The notes: a model not told the origin generated them from the sequence alone. A stretch of 64,000 nt of DNA from Paraburkholderia ginsengisoli NBRC 100965 (GCF_000739735.1 NZ_BBJF01000005.1:310001-374000); one strand, 5' to 3'; shown: positions 35,429-44,920, numbered from the stretch's first letter. Program-made: numbers and translations.

Positions 35429-35492
35429 GCGGGGTTGCGCGTGGCGCTTCACACGCGACAGCGTCGCACGCACCGTCACTCAGTCAACGGCT

Positions 35493-35894
35493 TCAAACTT
35501 TGCGATGCGCGTCTTTATCGAGCGCCCGTTCCGCCGCTTCGCCGACGAGGCCGTGGTAATACAGATGCACGCCGATCGCGAGCGAGTCGTTGCGAATTTC
35601 GTGGAACGCTTTCCACGCTTTCACCGGGTCCTTGAATAGCAGATAGTGCGCTTCGTGAGCGATCAGATCCGCCACTTCATGCAGGCCGTGGCCGTGCAAC
35701 ACGTCCACGAGCGTATCGAGACTGCGATGCGTGCGCGCGTCGGTCCGCGGATAAAGCATGTGCAACACCGCGACGTCCTGCGTCTTCAGCGCCGCCGATA
35801 ACGCAACGACGATGTCCTGATGATTCAGCGCGGTGACGCTGTTGTCTTCCGTGTGGACATGATCCGGAAATAGCGTTTCGAGAGAGGCATTCAT
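35493..35894 (-). CDS. Hypothetical protein, mostly helical, unknown function
   Basis: 133 residues, His-rich and acidic, without a signal peptide or membrane segment. The start MNASLETLFPDHVH follows AGGAAGG. The C-terminal part (DPVKAWKAFHEIRNDSLAIG, VHLYYHGLVGEAAERALDKD) looks helical. No family was recognised. It is unusual in having a strong intrinsic terminator only 28 bases upstream of its start, so its expression may depend on read-through. Convergent with the upstream hydrolase gene and divergent from citrate synthase. Confidence 0.7.
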   Translation of the reverse strand: MNASLETLFPDHVHTEDNSVTALNHQDIVVALSAALKTQDVAVLHMLYPRTDARTHRSLDTLVDVLHGHGLHEVADLIAHEAHYLLFKDPVKAWKAFHEIRNDSLAIGVHLYYHGLVGEAAERALDKDAHRKV

Positions 35895-35922
35895 CGGGTC
35901 CTTCCTGTTCTTCTGGCTGATT

Positions 35923-35949
35923 AAAAAAGCCCGCCGTTGCGCGGCGGGC
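35923..35949 (-). terminator. Intrinsic terminator in the leader of the 35493-35894 gene (possible attenuator)
   Basis: On the minus strand an 8-bp GC stem (GCCCGCCG/CGGCGGGC, 5-base loop) is followed by six T. It lies between any upstream promoter and the gene starting at 35894, only 28 bases before the ATG. It could be an attenuator or the 3' end of a small RNA made from 36060-35923. No long upstream gene on this strand would explain it. Confidence 0.8.
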
Positions 35950-36324
35950 CAAACACAGCGATGTGTTAGCAGGGGAAGCAAAACACGAATCCAGTATCGC
36001 AGATGCGTCGGTGTCTGCGCAGGCTTGCCGCCGCAAAACATTGTTGCTGCAAGCGCGCTAACTTTCATTTGGCTGGCGGTGTCGTGAAGCGTGCCGATTG
36101 ATTTTCGCGTGACGCATTCGCGCGTTGCATGGGTGTTTTTCGCGCGCTTTGAAGGCAACGAATGTTGCGTGAGCCGAGATGGATTGTTGCGGTCAATCGT
36201 CGCAATGAACGATGCTGTGGCCCGTAGAATGCGAGGCGGAGCCTGAGCATGCCCATGCGCCTCGAACAGACGAAGGTCGGGCAAGCCGGCACGTGTGCGA
36301 TGTGAAAGTATAAGGAACGTGTAG
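35950..36324. other. Intergenic region upstream of citrate synthase
   Basis: Carries the divergent control regions for the 133-residue protein gene (minus) and gltA (plus). On the minus strand a GATACT -10-like hexamer occurs near 36005-36000, placing a possible leader RNA of about 60-75 bases before the terminator. No open gene was supported here. Confidence 0.45.
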
Positions 36325-37623
36325 ATGAACTCGAAGACACACGCAACGCTGAGCTTTTCCGACAGCGACCAGACGATTGAATTACCGATCTATCAAGGCT
36401 CGCTCGGGCCGGACGTGATCGACATTCGCAAGCTTTACGGCCAGACCGGCAAGTTCACGTACGACCCGGGCTTCATGTCGACGGCGGCATGTAACTCGGC
36501 GATCACCTATATCGACGGCGACAAAGGCGAACTGCTGTACCGCGGATATCCGATCGACAATCTGGCGCAAAACGCCGACTTCCTCGAAAGCTGTTATCTG
36601 CTGCTGAAGGGCGAATTGCCGAATGCGCAGCAGAAAGAAGAGTTCGTTCATACCGTCACGCAGCACACGATGGTGCACGAGCAGATGCACTTCTTCTTCC
36701 GCGGTTTCCGTCGCGACGCGCACCCGATGGCGATTCTGGTCGCCGCGGTCGGCGCATTGTCGGCGTTCTATCACGACTCGCTCGACATCAATAACCCGCA
36801 GCACCGCGAGGTCTCCGCGATCCGCATGATCGCGAAGCTGCCGACGCTGGTCGCCATGGCGTACAAGTACACGGTGGGCCAGCCGTTCGTTTATCCGAAG
36901 AACGACCTGTCGTATAGCGCGAACTTCATGCGCATGATGTTCGCCAATCCGGCGGAAGAGTACGAGGTCAACGACGTGCTGGTGCGCGCGCTCGACCGTA
37001 TCCTGATTCTGCATGCCGACCATGAGCAGAACGCGTCGACATCGACCGTGCGTCTCGCCGGTTCGTCGGGTGCGAATCCGTTTGCCTGTATCGCAGCGGG
37101 TATCGCGTGTCTGTGGGGCCCGGCGCACGGCGGCGCGAACGAAGCCGCGCTGAACATGCTGGAGGAAATCGGCTCGGTCGACAACATTCCTGAGTTCATC
37201 GCGAAGGTGAAGGACAAGAACTCGGGCGTGAAGCTGATGGGCTTCGGCCACCGCGTCTACAAGAACTACGATCCGCGCGCAAAGCTGATGCGCGAAACCT
37301 GCCACGAAGTGCTGGAAGAACTGGGTCTGCACGACGACCCGTTGTTCAAGCTCGCGATGGCGCTGGAAAAGATCGCACTCGAAGACGACTACTTCGTGTC
37401 GCGCAAGCTGTACCCGAATGTCGATTTCTACTCGGGCATCGTGCAGCGCGCACTCGGCATTCCGACCGCCATGTTCACGTGTATCTTCGCGATGGCCCGC
37501 ACGGTCGGCTGGATTGCGCAGTGGAACGAAATGATCGCCGATCCGGAGCAGAAGATTGGCCGTCCGCGTCAGCTGTTCGTCGGCGAGACGCAGCGCGAAG
37601 CCAGGCCGGCAGCGAAGCGTTAA
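36325..37623 (+). CDS. gltA: Citrate synthase (type II)
   Basis: 432 residues, typical of the NADH-sensitive type II enzymes of Gram-negative bacteria. Starts [20 protein letters not shown] and contains [40 protein letters not shown] (catalytic His in the HADHEQN motif), [19 protein letters not shown] (second catalytic His), [17 protein letters not shown] and VDFYSGIV (catalytic Asp). It condenses acetyl-CoA and oxaloacetate at the entry of the TCA cycle. AAGGAACG precedes the ATG. A strong terminator follows, so it is monocistronic. Confidence 0.97.
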   Translation: MNSKTHATLSFSDSDQTIELPIYQGSLGPDVIDIRKLYGQTGKFTYDPGFMSTAACNSAITYIDGDKGELLYRGYPIDNLAQNADFLESCYLLLKGELPNAQQKEEFVHTVTQHTMVHEQMHFFFRGFRRDAHPMAILVAAVGALSAFYHDSLDINNPQHREVSAIRMIAKLPTLVAMAYKYTVGQPFVYPKNDLSYSANFMRMMFANPAEEYEVNDVLVRALDRILILHADHEQNASTSTVRLAGSSGANPFACIAAGIACLWGPAHGGANEAALNMLEEIGSVDNIPEFIAKVKDKNSGVKLMGFGHRVYKNYDPRAKLMRETCHEVLEELGLHDDPLFKLAMALEKIALEDDYFVSRKLYPNVDFYSGIVQRALGIPTAMFTCIFAMARTVGWIAQWNEMIADPEQKIGRPRQLFVGETQREARPAAKR

Positions 37624-37630
37624 TGTGTCG

Positions 37631-37669
37631 AGGCCGTCGGCAGCCTGTGGCTGCGCGACGGCCTTTTTT
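37631..37669 (+). terminator. Rho-independent terminator of gltA
   Basis: AGGCCGTCG pairs with CGACGGCCT (37656-37664), with an inner GCAGCC/GGCTGC stem, followed by six T, starting 7 bases after the gltA stop codon. Confidence 0.9.
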
Positions 37670-37880
37670 GCGCTGGCCCCCTCTGCACGTCCTGTGCCAC
37701 GGAAAACCGCGCGACACTCACGCAACACCCACGCAACAAACCTGACAAAAAACCGCAACTCCTCCTTGATAAGTTCGTCTCACGCGGACAGACCCTCTAC
37801 AATCGGAAGCGACTGGCCGGCACCATGCGGCAACCGAATGTGAAACTGAAAGCAGAAGCGAACCCATAGGAGTGACCCTG

Positions 37881-40163
37881 ATGCAGCAGCCAGAAACCCT
37901 CGGTGGTGTGTCCCTCTCGGGCGGTGTCGATCACCGCGAAGCCGAGCCGGACGGCGTATTCATCCCGACGGAAAACCTCAATGTCGCGAGCGCCACCCAG
38001 CATGTGCTCAAGTCGGGCGACACATTCATCGTCAACGACCCGCTCGGCGATATCACCGGTCATGACGACGGCCTGTTCGTCAACGACACCCGCGTTCTCT
38101 CGCAACTGCGCCTGACCTTCGGCGGCCGCGCGCCGTCGCTGCTGTCGGGCAGCGTCAGCAGCGACAACACCTCGTTCACCGCGCATCTGACCAATCGTCC
38201 GTTGCCGCCGCTCGGCGGCGACAGCACACCCGAAGGCGTGATCCACGTCGAGCGTGTGCGCGTGCTGTCGGGCACCGTGCTCAACGAGGCCATCGAACTC
38301 ACTAACTACGGTACGAGTGACGCCGTCGTGCCGCTTTCCATTTCGTTTTCGAGCGACTTTCGCGACATGTTCGAAGTGCGCGGCCTGAGACGCGACAAGC
38401 AGGGCCGCATCGAACCGGCGCGCGTCGAGAATCGTGAAGTGCTGCTCGGCTATGTCGGCCTTGACGACGTCGCGCGCAATGTGCAGATCGCATTCGCGCC
38501 GGAACCCGACAAGCTGTTCGCCGACCGCGCCGACTACACCGTCAAACTGCCGGCGCAAGCGTGCGTGTCGATTTATCTGTCGGTCGCGGTGCAGGTCGTC
38601 GCGGAGTCGGACAAGGCCGCCGCCGACGTCTCGCAGCCGGTGCATGCGTTGAGCGAAAGCCATCTGTCGCAGATCGATGCGGAGCGTCCGCGCGTCGGCC
38701 GCGCGGCTGTGCGCGCCGCGCTCGTCGACGCCCACCTCGTGATGCGCGAGCGCCGCCGCGCGACCGCGCGTGTGCGGTCGAGCAATCCGCTCTTCAACGC
38801 ATGGATCGACCGTTCGTTCGCCGACCTCGGTCTGCTGACCACCGATCTCGCGACCGGCCCGTATCCGTATGCGGGCATTCCGTGGTTCTCGACGCCGTTC
38901 GGCCGCGATGCCGTCATCACGTCGTTGCAGACGCTGTGGCTGCAACCGCAACTGGCTGCTGGCGTGCTGCGTTTTCTCGCCGAGCATCAGGCGCGCGAGA
39001 ATTCGCCGTTTCGCGACGCCGCGCCCGGCAAGATCATGCACGAGATGCGCAAGGGCGAAATGGCCGCCGCCGGCGAAGTGCCGTTCGCGCTGTACTACGG
39101 CGGCGTCGACACCACGCCGCTCTTCATCGTGCTGGCCGGCGCGTATGCGGCTCGTACCGGCGACCTCGCGCTGATCGACGAATTGTGGCCCGCGCTGGAG
39201 CGCGCCGCGCAGTGGGTCGCGAGCGTGTGCGACAAGAACCGTTATGGCCTGCTCGACTATCAGCGCGAGTCGGACGGCGGCCTTGCGAACCAGGGCTGGA
39301 AGGACAGCCACGATTCGGTGTTTCATGCCGACGGCCGCTTCCCCGATGGTCCGATCGCACTCGTCGAAGTGCAGGCGTATGCGAGCGCCGCGTTCGACAC
39401 GATGGCGCACTTCGCGAAGCTGCGCGGCCTGCGCGAGCCGGCGGAGCAATACAGCGAACGCGCGAAGAAGATCCGTCGAAGTGTCGAAGAGAAGTACTGG
39501 ATGGAAGAGTCCGGCTTCTACGGCATCGCGCTCGACGGTCACGGCGAACTGTGCCGTGTGATGGCGTCGAATGCGGGCCACCTGCTGGCGTTCGGACTGC
39601 CGTCGCGCGAACGTGGCGAAGCGGTGGTGCGCGCGCTCGACTCCACGCTGTTTCACACCGGCTGGGGCGTGCGCACGCTGGCCGCGAGTCAGGCGCGCTT
39701 CAACCCGATGGCCTATCACAACGGCTCGGTCTGGCCGCACGACAACGCGTTGTGCGCGCGCGGCCTGTCGCATTACGGCGGCAAGGCGGCGGCGGTGCGG
39801 CTGTTGCAGGCGCTGTTCCAGGCGGCGGTCAATTTCGACATGCGTCTGCCCGAGCTGTTCTGCGGTTTTCCGCGACGGCGCGGCGAGCCGCCGACCGCGT
39901 ATCCGGTCGCCTGCTTGCCGCAAGCGTGGGCGGCGGGTTCGCCGTTCATGATGCTCGAAGCGTGTCTGGGCATCACGATCGACGCCGAGCGACGCGAAGT
40001 CGTGATCGAGCAGCCGATGCTGCCGGAGGGTATCGACTGGCTCGAAATCGGCGAGCTTCGGGTTGGGGATTCGTCGGTGTCGATCACGTTCCGCCGTATT
40101 GGCGACAAGGTGGTGGCGTCTGCGGCCGAGCAGGGCGATGTGCGGGTGGTGGCGTTGCTTTAG
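37881..40163 (+). CDS. Glycogen-debranching-type glycosidase (amylo-alpha-1,6-glucosidase family)
   Basis: 760 residues. N-terminal GDE-type domain (about 20-330: LKSGDTFIVNDPLGDITGHD, GLFVNDTRVLSQLRLTFGGR, DVARNVQIAFAPEPD) and a C-terminal (alpha/alpha)6 barrel with WFSTPFGRDAVITSLQTLWL, GLANQGWKDSHDSVFHADGR and YHNGSVWPHDNALCARGLSH, which carries the GH63/debranching-type acidic residues. Such proteins are often annotated as amylo-alpha-1,6-glucosidases. No other glycogen genes are adjacent, so the substrate is uncertain. Start ATG at 37881 with AGGAG eight bases upstream; a GTG three codons earlier overlaps that ribosome site. Confidence 0.88.
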   Translation: MQQPETLGGVSLSGGVDHREAEPDGVFIPTENLNVASATQHVLKSGDTFIVNDPLGDITGHDDGLFVNDTRVLSQLRLTFGGRAPSLLSGSVSSDNTSFTAHLTNRPLPPLGGDSTPEGVIHVERVRVLSGTVLNEAIELTNYGTSDAVVPLSISFSSDFRDMFEVRGLRRDKQGRIEPARVENREVLLGYVGLDDVARNVQIAFAPEPDKLFADRADYTVKLPAQACVSIYLSVAVQVVAESDKAAADVSQPVHALSESHLSQIDAERPRVGRAAVRAALVDAHLVMRERRRATARVRSSNPLFNAWIDRSFADLGLLTTDLATGPYPYAGIPWFSTPFGRDAVITSLQTLWLQPQLAAGVLRFLAEHQARENSPFRDAAPGKIMHEMRKGEMAAAGEVPFALYYGGVDTTPLFIVLAGAYAARTGDLALIDELWPALERAAQWVASVCDKNRYGLLDYQRESDGGLANQGWKDSHDSVFHADGRFPDGPIALVEVQAYASAAFDTMAHFAKLRGLREPAEQYSERAKKIRRSVEEKYWMEESGFYGIALDGHGELCRVMASNAGHLLAFGLPSRERGEAVVRALDSTLFHTGWGVRTLAASQARFNPMAYHNGSVWPHDNALCARGLSHYGGKAAAVRLLQALFQAAVNFDMRLPELFCGFPRRRGEPPTAYPVACLPQAWAAGSPFMMLEACLGITIDAERREVVIEQPMLPEGIDWLEIGELRVGDSSVSITFRRIGDKVVASAAEQGDVRVVALL

Positions 40164-40228
40164 GAACAGGCATGCGCTAAAAGCCCGGTGGTTCGCTACC
40201 ACCGATTTTGGATAGCACCACGAAGAAA

Positions 40229-40255
40229 GACCGCCCGCCGGGCGGTCCTTCTTTT
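40229..40255 (+). terminator. Rho-independent terminator of the debranching-type gene
   Basis: GACCGCCC and GGGCGGTC (40229-40236, 40240-40247) form an 8-bp stem around GCC, followed by CTTCTTTT, 65 bases past the stop codon. Confidence 0.85.
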
Positions 40256-40366
40256 GCAGCGACAACCAGGCATTCACGCCGCGATCTTCGGACTACGATG
40301 GAATCGCGAAAGACGCGCTGTCTCCCTGCCAGGCTGGCCGCAAAGCTAACCTTTAAAACCGGGCTG

Positions 40367-40786
40367 CTATGCGGACGCCAGCGTCTCCTTCAATGCCGCG
40401 AGCCCGCCCGCGTAGATGCCTTGGAAAAGCTGGGTCACTTCCTCGTCGCTCACGCCGACCGGCGTAAAGTTGCCGGACCACGTCACGACGGATGACGCGT
40501 TGCCGCCCGCGTCGTTCACGCTGAGCGTGGCCAGATAGTCCTTCGCGGGGAACGGTGCGTCCACGATCGAGTAGCTGTACGAGCGCGCTTTCTCGTCGAA
40601 CGCTTCCAGACGCTCGACGATCGTATGTCCGTCGGCGGTCTTCAGAGTCCGCACGCGGCCGCCTTCGCTCAGCTCGCTATGAGGGATGAACGGGAGCCAG
40701 TCCGGCAGCGAGTTGAATCCTCCAATCAACTGCCAGACCTGGCTGGCGCTCGCGGGGACTTCGATGGAAGCAGAGGTACTCGGCAT
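40367..40786 (-). CDS. SRPBCC (START/Bet v1-like, polyketide cyclase) family protein
   Basis: 139 residues. The sequence SIEVPASASQVWQLIGGFNS, LPDWLPFIPHSELSEGGRVR and SIVDAPFPAKDYLATLSVND follow the polyketide_cyc2/SRPBCC pattern, including the W-x-LIGxF start and V-x-W-x-G strand (VVTWSGNFTPVGVSDEE). These proteins bind hydrophobic ligands in a deep cavity; no catalytic residue can be assigned. It lies one base downstream of the aldo/keto reductase stop codon, so the two genes form an operon, probably controlled by the divergent LysR regulator. Confidence 0.87.
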   Translation of the reverse strand: MPSTSASIEVPASASQVWQLIGGFNSLPDWLPFIPHSELSEGGRVRTLKTADGHTIVERLEAFDEKARSYSYSIVDAPFPAKDYLATLSVNDAGGNASSVVTWSGNFTPVGVSDEEVTQLFQGIYAGGLAALKETLASA

Positions 40787-40787
40787 T

Positions 40788-41810
40788 TCACACTCCTACC
40801 TGGGTTGAAGGAACGGGTGCATCGGCTGCGATCAATCTGGCTTCGCGCAGTTCGGTCCAGAAGGCGGGCGGGACGGCATCCGACAACGCCGCGAAGTCTT
40901 CGGCGATCCGCTCCGGACGGCTCGCGCCCGGAATGACCGCAGCCACTGCCGGGTTGGCCAGCGAGAACTGCAAGGCCGCGGCTTTTACGCTGACGTCGTG
41001 GCGTTGCGCGATCGCCTTGATCTGTTCGACCCGCGCGAGGATTTCCGGTGATGCTTTCTGGTATTCGAAGTGCGTGCCGCCGGCCAGCACTCCCGAACTA
41101 TAAGGCCCGCCGACCACGATATCCACATTCTTGCTGATCGCCGCCGGCATCAGGCGCTGTAGCGCGCGCTCATGGTCGAGCAGGGTGTAGCGGCCCGCCA
41201 GAAGAAAGGCATCCGGTTGCGCTTCGCTCAGGTCGAGCGTCAACTCGCAGGGTTCCACGCGATTCACGCCCAGCCCCCATGCCTTGATGACGCCTTCTTC
41301 CCGAAGACGCGTCAGCACGCGAAACGCACCCTTGCGCGCGGTTTCGAACTGTGCGAGCCACTCGTCGCCGTAAAAGTCCTGCGCGATGTCGTGCACCCAT
41401 ACGATGTCGATGCGGTCGGTGTTCAGGCGCTTCAGGCTGTCTTCGATCGACCGCAGCGTCGCGTCGGCGCTGTAGTCGTTGACGAGCCTGTTCGGGCGGC
41501 CGTGCTCGAACAGGCCGCCTTTCTCGCCGAGGTCGCGTGCCGCCGGTTCCTCGATTTCATCAAGGACGAGACGGCCTACCTTGGTGCTCAACACGTACTC
41601 GCCGCGACTGCGCTTGTGTAGCGCGGCGCCCAGGCGGATTTCGGCGAGGCCCGCACCGTAGAACGGGGCCGTGTCGAAAAAGCGCACGCCGTGGTCCCAT
41701 GCGGCGTCGACCGTCGCCTGGGCTTCCGCCTCGGGGATGTCGCGGTACATGTTGCCCAACGGGGCGGTGCCGAAGCCCAGCTTGCCTTGCAGTCGATTTC
41801 TGATGCTCAT
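40788..41810 (-). CDS. Aldo/keto reductase (D-threo-aldose/L-fucose dehydrogenase-like)
   Basis: 340 residues. AKR hallmarks: GFGTAPLGNMYRDIPEAEAQ, FFDTAPFYGAGLAEIRLGAA (Asp and catalytic Tyr), STKVGRLV (catalytic Lys), DIVWVHDIAQDF (His) and AVIPGASRPERIAEDF (NADPH-binding C-term). The length and the pattern WDHGVRFFDTAPFYG match D-threo-aldose 1-dehydrogenases, which oxidise L-fucose and related sugars. It overlaps no neighbour but is one base from the SRPBCC gene. It is divergent from a LysR regulator 98 bases away, a typical regulator/target layout. Confidence 0.9.
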   Translation of the reverse strand: MSIRNRLQGKLGFGTAPLGNMYRDIPEAEAQATVDAAWDHGVRFFDTAPFYGAGLAEIRLGAALHKRSRGEYVLSTKVGRLVLDEIEEPAARDLGEKGGLFEHGRPNRLVNDYSADATLRSIEDSLKRLNTDRIDIVWVHDIAQDFYGDEWLAQFETARKGAFRVLTRLREEGVIKAWGLGVNRVEPCELTLDLSEAQPDAFLLAGRYTLLDHERALQRLMPAAISKNVDIVVGGPYSSGVLAGGTHFEYQKASPEILARVEQIKAIAQRHDVSVKAAALQFSLANPAVAAVIPGASRPERIAEDFAALSDAVPPAFWTELREARLIAADAPVPSTQVGV

Positions 41811-41908
41811 GATGATCCTTGTTTGGTCACGGTGACGGCAAGTTTAGGGTGGCGTTTCGAGTCCGTCCAGGACATAATTTGTCAATGTTGTGTCTCAGGA
41901 GGTCTTAA
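41811..41908. promoter_or_regulatory. Divergent promoter region, aldo/keto reductase and LysR regulator
   Basis: 98 bases between divergent starts. ACATAAT-TTGTCA-ATGTTGT (41872-41891) is an imperfect inverted repeat of the size of a LysR recognition site and sits close to the LysR gene start, as expected for autorepression and divergent activation. Confidence 0.5.
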
Positions 41909-42910
41909 GTGCTCGATATTCGCCAGCTTCAATATTTCGTGGCCGTCGCGGAAGAGGAGCATGTGGGGCGCGCCGCTGAACGCCTGCACATTTCCCAATC
42001 GCCGTTGAGCCGGCAAATCGCGCAACTGGAGGAACGTCTCGGGTTGACGCTGTTCGAGCGTAGCCAGCAGCGGATCCGGCTCACCGCCGACGGCCGCACT
42101 TTCCTTGCGGAGACGCGCGCGCTGCTCACGCACGCCACGCGCCTCGAATCGCTAGCGCGCAGACTGGGGCGGGGCGATGAAGGTGGGCTGTGCATCGGCT
42201 ATCTGGAGAACGCGATGCATTCGGGCGTCCTGTCCGACGCGTTGCGCACGCTTCGGAGTACGCGGCCTTCGGTGCATATCGCGCTCTACAACATGCAGTC
42301 GACCGATCAGCTGGAAGGTTTGCGACAGCGAAGCCTGGATATAGCGCTCGTTTGCGAGCCGCCGCTGAAGGACGACCCGGATCTCGACACGGCGCAATTG
42401 CTGAGCGATCCGATGTTGCTCGCGCTGCCGGAGTCGCATCCGCTCGCCGCCGCACACGACCTCACCCCCGAGGCGTTAGGCGCGCTCGACTGGATCGCGG
42501 TGCTGCAGAAGGAAGGCGCGCTGAAGCACGACAACTTCGTGGCCGCGTGCGCGCGTGCCGGTTTTACGCCGAACATCTCGATGGAGGCGACGGAGCCGCT
42601 CACCGCATTGGGGCTGGTTGCCGCCGGCCTCGGTTCGGCGATGATACAAAGCAGCCTGCGTCGCCAGGCGCCCTCGGGTGTCGTGCTTCGGGAAGTGCCG
42701 TGGTTTACGTATCGCACGCCGTTGTGGGCTGCGTGGCATAAGGTGAATCTTCGGCCGCTGGTGGCGATATTCCGCGAAGTGCTGCTTGAAAACGCCAGAG
42801 TGGCGGCGGGGCGAAATGTCGATGCTAATGCTAACGCGGTCGGCAAGCCTGCGTCTGCGAAAGAGGCGCGGCGAAAAAAGTCGGTAGTGGCGAGTGCCGG
42901 GCGAGGGTAA
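41909..42910 (+). CDS. LysR-family transcriptional regulator
   Basis: 333 residues from a GTG start preceded by GGAGGTC. N-terminal HTH: QLQYFVAVAEEEHVGRAAER, LHISQSPLSRQIAQLEERLG, followed by the effector-binding domain (GYLENAMHSGVLSDALR..., SDPMLLALPESHPLAAAH). The last 35 residues (ANAVGKPASAKEARRKKSVV) are an Ala/Lys-rich tail beyond the usual LysR end. Probable activator of the divergent aldo/keto reductase/SRPBCC pair; effector unknown. Confidence 0.9.
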   Translation: MLDIRQLQYFVAVAEEEHVGRAAERLHISQSPLSRQIAQLEERLGLTLFERSQQRIRLTADGRTFLAETRALLTHATRLESLARRLGRGDEGGLCIGYLENAMHSGVLSDALRTLRSTRPSVHIALYNMQSTDQLEGLRQRSLDIALVCEPPLKDDPDLDTAQLLSDPMLLALPESHPLAAAHDLTPEALGALDWIAVLQKEGALKHDNFVAACARAGFTPNISMEATEPLTALGLVAAGLGSAMIQSSLRRQAPSGVVLREVPWFTYRTPLWAAWHKVNLRPLVAIFREVLLENARVAAGRNVDANANAVGKPASAKEARRKKSVVASAGRG

Positions 42911-43397
42911 ACGAGGCGCGGCAGTATGCGAGCGCTCGTTGAAAAGCGGTAGTCAATTGGCTGACCGATATGCGCCGTGACTGCGTTTGCGGTTGACCCG
43001 TCTAATTTTGTGGCTCAGTGGGCAATTAAAAGAAATCGGCTGCTTCTCAGGCTAAATGCTCCCGGCACGCGACAAAGCCGATATCAACGTCGATGAGTGC
43101 ACACGGATGCGCGCCCACTCGCATAAATACGACATGAAAAGGCGCAAAACGCTGTGGTTCATTTAGTTCGCTTTCTAATGACATCTGTTACGCTAAATCG
43201 GCATGTAGCAGGCAATCTGAAGTGATTTGTTAATCCTATATTAGCCATCCGGGTCCGGGCGATTTGCACACGTTGTACATTCGCGGACTCGCGACTGTAT
43301 GTCGTCTCGGTCAATCGATACGTTTCTAACGAGGCGCTTGTTCCTGAGTTGATCGGGTGTACCCGATTCCTCTGTAACCAGCAGCGCGGAGTACGAC
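42911..43397. other. Intergenic region upstream of the duplicated lipoprotein gene
   Basis: About 490 bases of lower GC content than the flanks. A 36-codon frame (43056-43166, ending RRKTLWFI) exists without a good ribosome site and is not called. The 3' part (43170-43397) is AT-richer and probably holds the lipoprotein promoter. Nothing else was recognised. Confidence 0.5.
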
Positions 43398-44687
43398 ATG
43401 TTGACAGGATTGAATGCACGATTGCTTGCGATTGGTATCTTCGTAGTACTGACCGGGTGCGGAGGAGGCGGAGGCGGCACGACGGGCGCCGGCAGCGCTG
43501 CAGGCGCCGCCGCCAGCTCTCCGGGCGCCGCGAGCTCCCCGGCCGCTGCCAGTACACCGGGCGCCGCCAGTTCGCCGGATGCCGCAAGCGCGCCGGCAGC
43601 GGCGACCCCGGCGTCGGGTGCATCGGCCCCCGGCGCGACGACGCCGACGCTGGCCGCCGCGACACCGGTGATCGACGGCACCACGCTCGGCAATGCCTTC
43701 TGGCCCGCGGGCTCCACGTCATCGGGTGGGCAAGGTCAAGCGGTGGGCGCGCTCAAATGCGCGCTGCGTAGCAATGCCTACACTTACGCGCATCTGTCCA
43801 TCTATCAGGATGGACGCCTGCTTGCGCTGCCGGGCAATGTCGGCGTGGTCGAGCCGACCATGGCTGCGCAGACCGGCTGCGCGTATCCGCTGCACACGGT
43901 GGATTCAACCGGCAAAATTCACATGGACGCGAGCACTCCCGCGTCGTACACGCTGGGGCAGTTCTTCTCGATCTGGGGGCAAACGCTCACTGCGTCCAAC
44001 GTCGCCGGCGTGACCGGTTCACCCATCACCGTCTATGTGAACGACGGCGGCAAGCTCACGCAATACACAGGCGATCCTGCGAGCCTCGTGCTTCCCGCGC
44101 ATGGCGAGGTGACGATTGAAATCGGCACACCGTTGACCCAGATTCCGACGTACGCATGGACCGATCCGCCGCCCTTCGATCCAAACCCGATCACCCTCGT
44201 GTACCTCGGTGTAGTAGGGAACAACTTCTGGCCGGTGGGTAACACGGCGACGGGTGGCAAGGGTTCGCCAGTGGACGGTCTGATCTGCGCGCCGAACATG
44301 AGCGCGCTGTATCACGTCCATGCACACCTCGCTATTTTCAAGGACGGCCAGTGGCTCGCGATGCCCGCCGATGTCGGCATTCTGCCGCAGTGCGACTATG
44401 AAATGCACACGCACGATCAGACCGGCATCATCCATATTGAAACGCCGACTTTCAAAACCTTCACGCTCGGCCAGTTCTTCGATCTCTGGGGGCAACCGCT
44501 TAGCAGCACGAACGTGGCGGGCGTGACCGGAGACGTGGTTGCATACATCAACGACAATGGCGACTCGCGCCGCTACATGGGCGATTTGCGCAACATCGAA
44601 CTGACCTCGCTGCGCGACATCACATTGCAGATCGGCACGCCGCCGATTAGTACGCTCGCCACCTACTCGTGGTACGAGCCGCAGTGA
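43398..44687 (+). CDS. Lipoprotein with two tandem domains, second carrying a His cluster
   Basis: 429 residues. Lipobox LTGC at Cys21, a poly-Gly tether, then an Ala/Ser/Pro linker (30-93) built from AASSP-like units. Two homologous domains of about 155 residues follow, starting at N99 and N275: each runs (N)-FWP-x-G, G-x-P-V-x-G-L-x-C, a central strand block, LGQFF-IWGQ/DLWGQ, NVAGVTG, and a closing LQIGTP-type strand. Domain 2 holds HVHAHLAIFKDG (His306, 308, 310), EMHTHDQTG (337, 339) and IIHIET (346); domain 1 keeps only His132, 166 and 175. The His cluster of domain 2 suggests metal binding. Surface-exposed lipoprotein; function unknown. Confidence 0.75.
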   Translation: MLTGLNARLLAIGIFVVLTGCGGGGGGTTGAGSAAGAAASSPGAASSPAAASTPGAASSPDAASAPAAATPASGASAPGATTPTLAAATPVIDGTTLGNAFWPAGSTSSGGQGQAVGALKCALRSNAYTYAHLSIYQDGRLLALPGNVGVVEPTMAAQTGCAYPLHTVDSTGKIHMDASTPASYTLGQFFSIWGQTLTASNVAGVTGSPITVYVNDGGKLTQYTGDPASLVLPAHGEVTIEIGTPLTQIPTYAWTDPPPFDPNPITLVYLGVVGNNFWPVGNTATGGKGSPVDGLICAPNMSALYHVHAHLAIFKDGQWLAMPADVGILPQCDYEMHTHDQTGIIHIETPTFKTFTLGQFFDLWGQPLSSTNVAGVTGDVVAYINDNGDSRRYMGDLRNIELTSLRDITLQIGTPPISTLATYSWYEPQ

Positions 44688-44853
44688 TCGCACGGGACAC
44701 GGCGACGTGCGAACGTCCGCCGTGTTTCCATCTCTCCGGACTGCAGTGAGCCGCGCTGAATGCGAAGGCATTCAGGAATTGCGCGTCCGCGAAACTGTCC
44801 GCCATACACGCCGACACAGTGAGATTGCAAGCCGCCATCCGCAGGCGGCCCTG

Positions 44854-44890
44854 TTGAACGCGCCGTCCCGGGTGGTAACATTTGTTGTCA
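44854..44890 (+). promoter_or_regulatory. Promoter and operator of the RpiR-type regulator gene
   Basis: TTGAAC (44854-44859) and TAACAT (44876-44881), 16 bases apart, form a candidate promoter. The 14-base motif AACATTTGTTGTCA (44877-44890) overlaps the -10 and is the exact inverse of TGACAACAAATGTT in the promoter of the downstream operon at 45852-45865. Autoregulation by the RpiR protein is the simplest reading. Confidence 0.7.
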
Positions 44891-44920
44891 TCCTTATAGA
44901 CGGCTCGCCCCGACCATCGC

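Noticed and set aside
37797..40277. Antisense open frame of about 826 codons on the minus strand
   Set aside because: It is opposite the debranching-type glycosidase gene and shows no recognisable domain; high-GC third positions explain the absence of stops.
43056..43166. 36-codon frame in the gap before the duplicated lipoprotein gene
   Set aside because: No ribosome site and no similarity; it is most likely chance.
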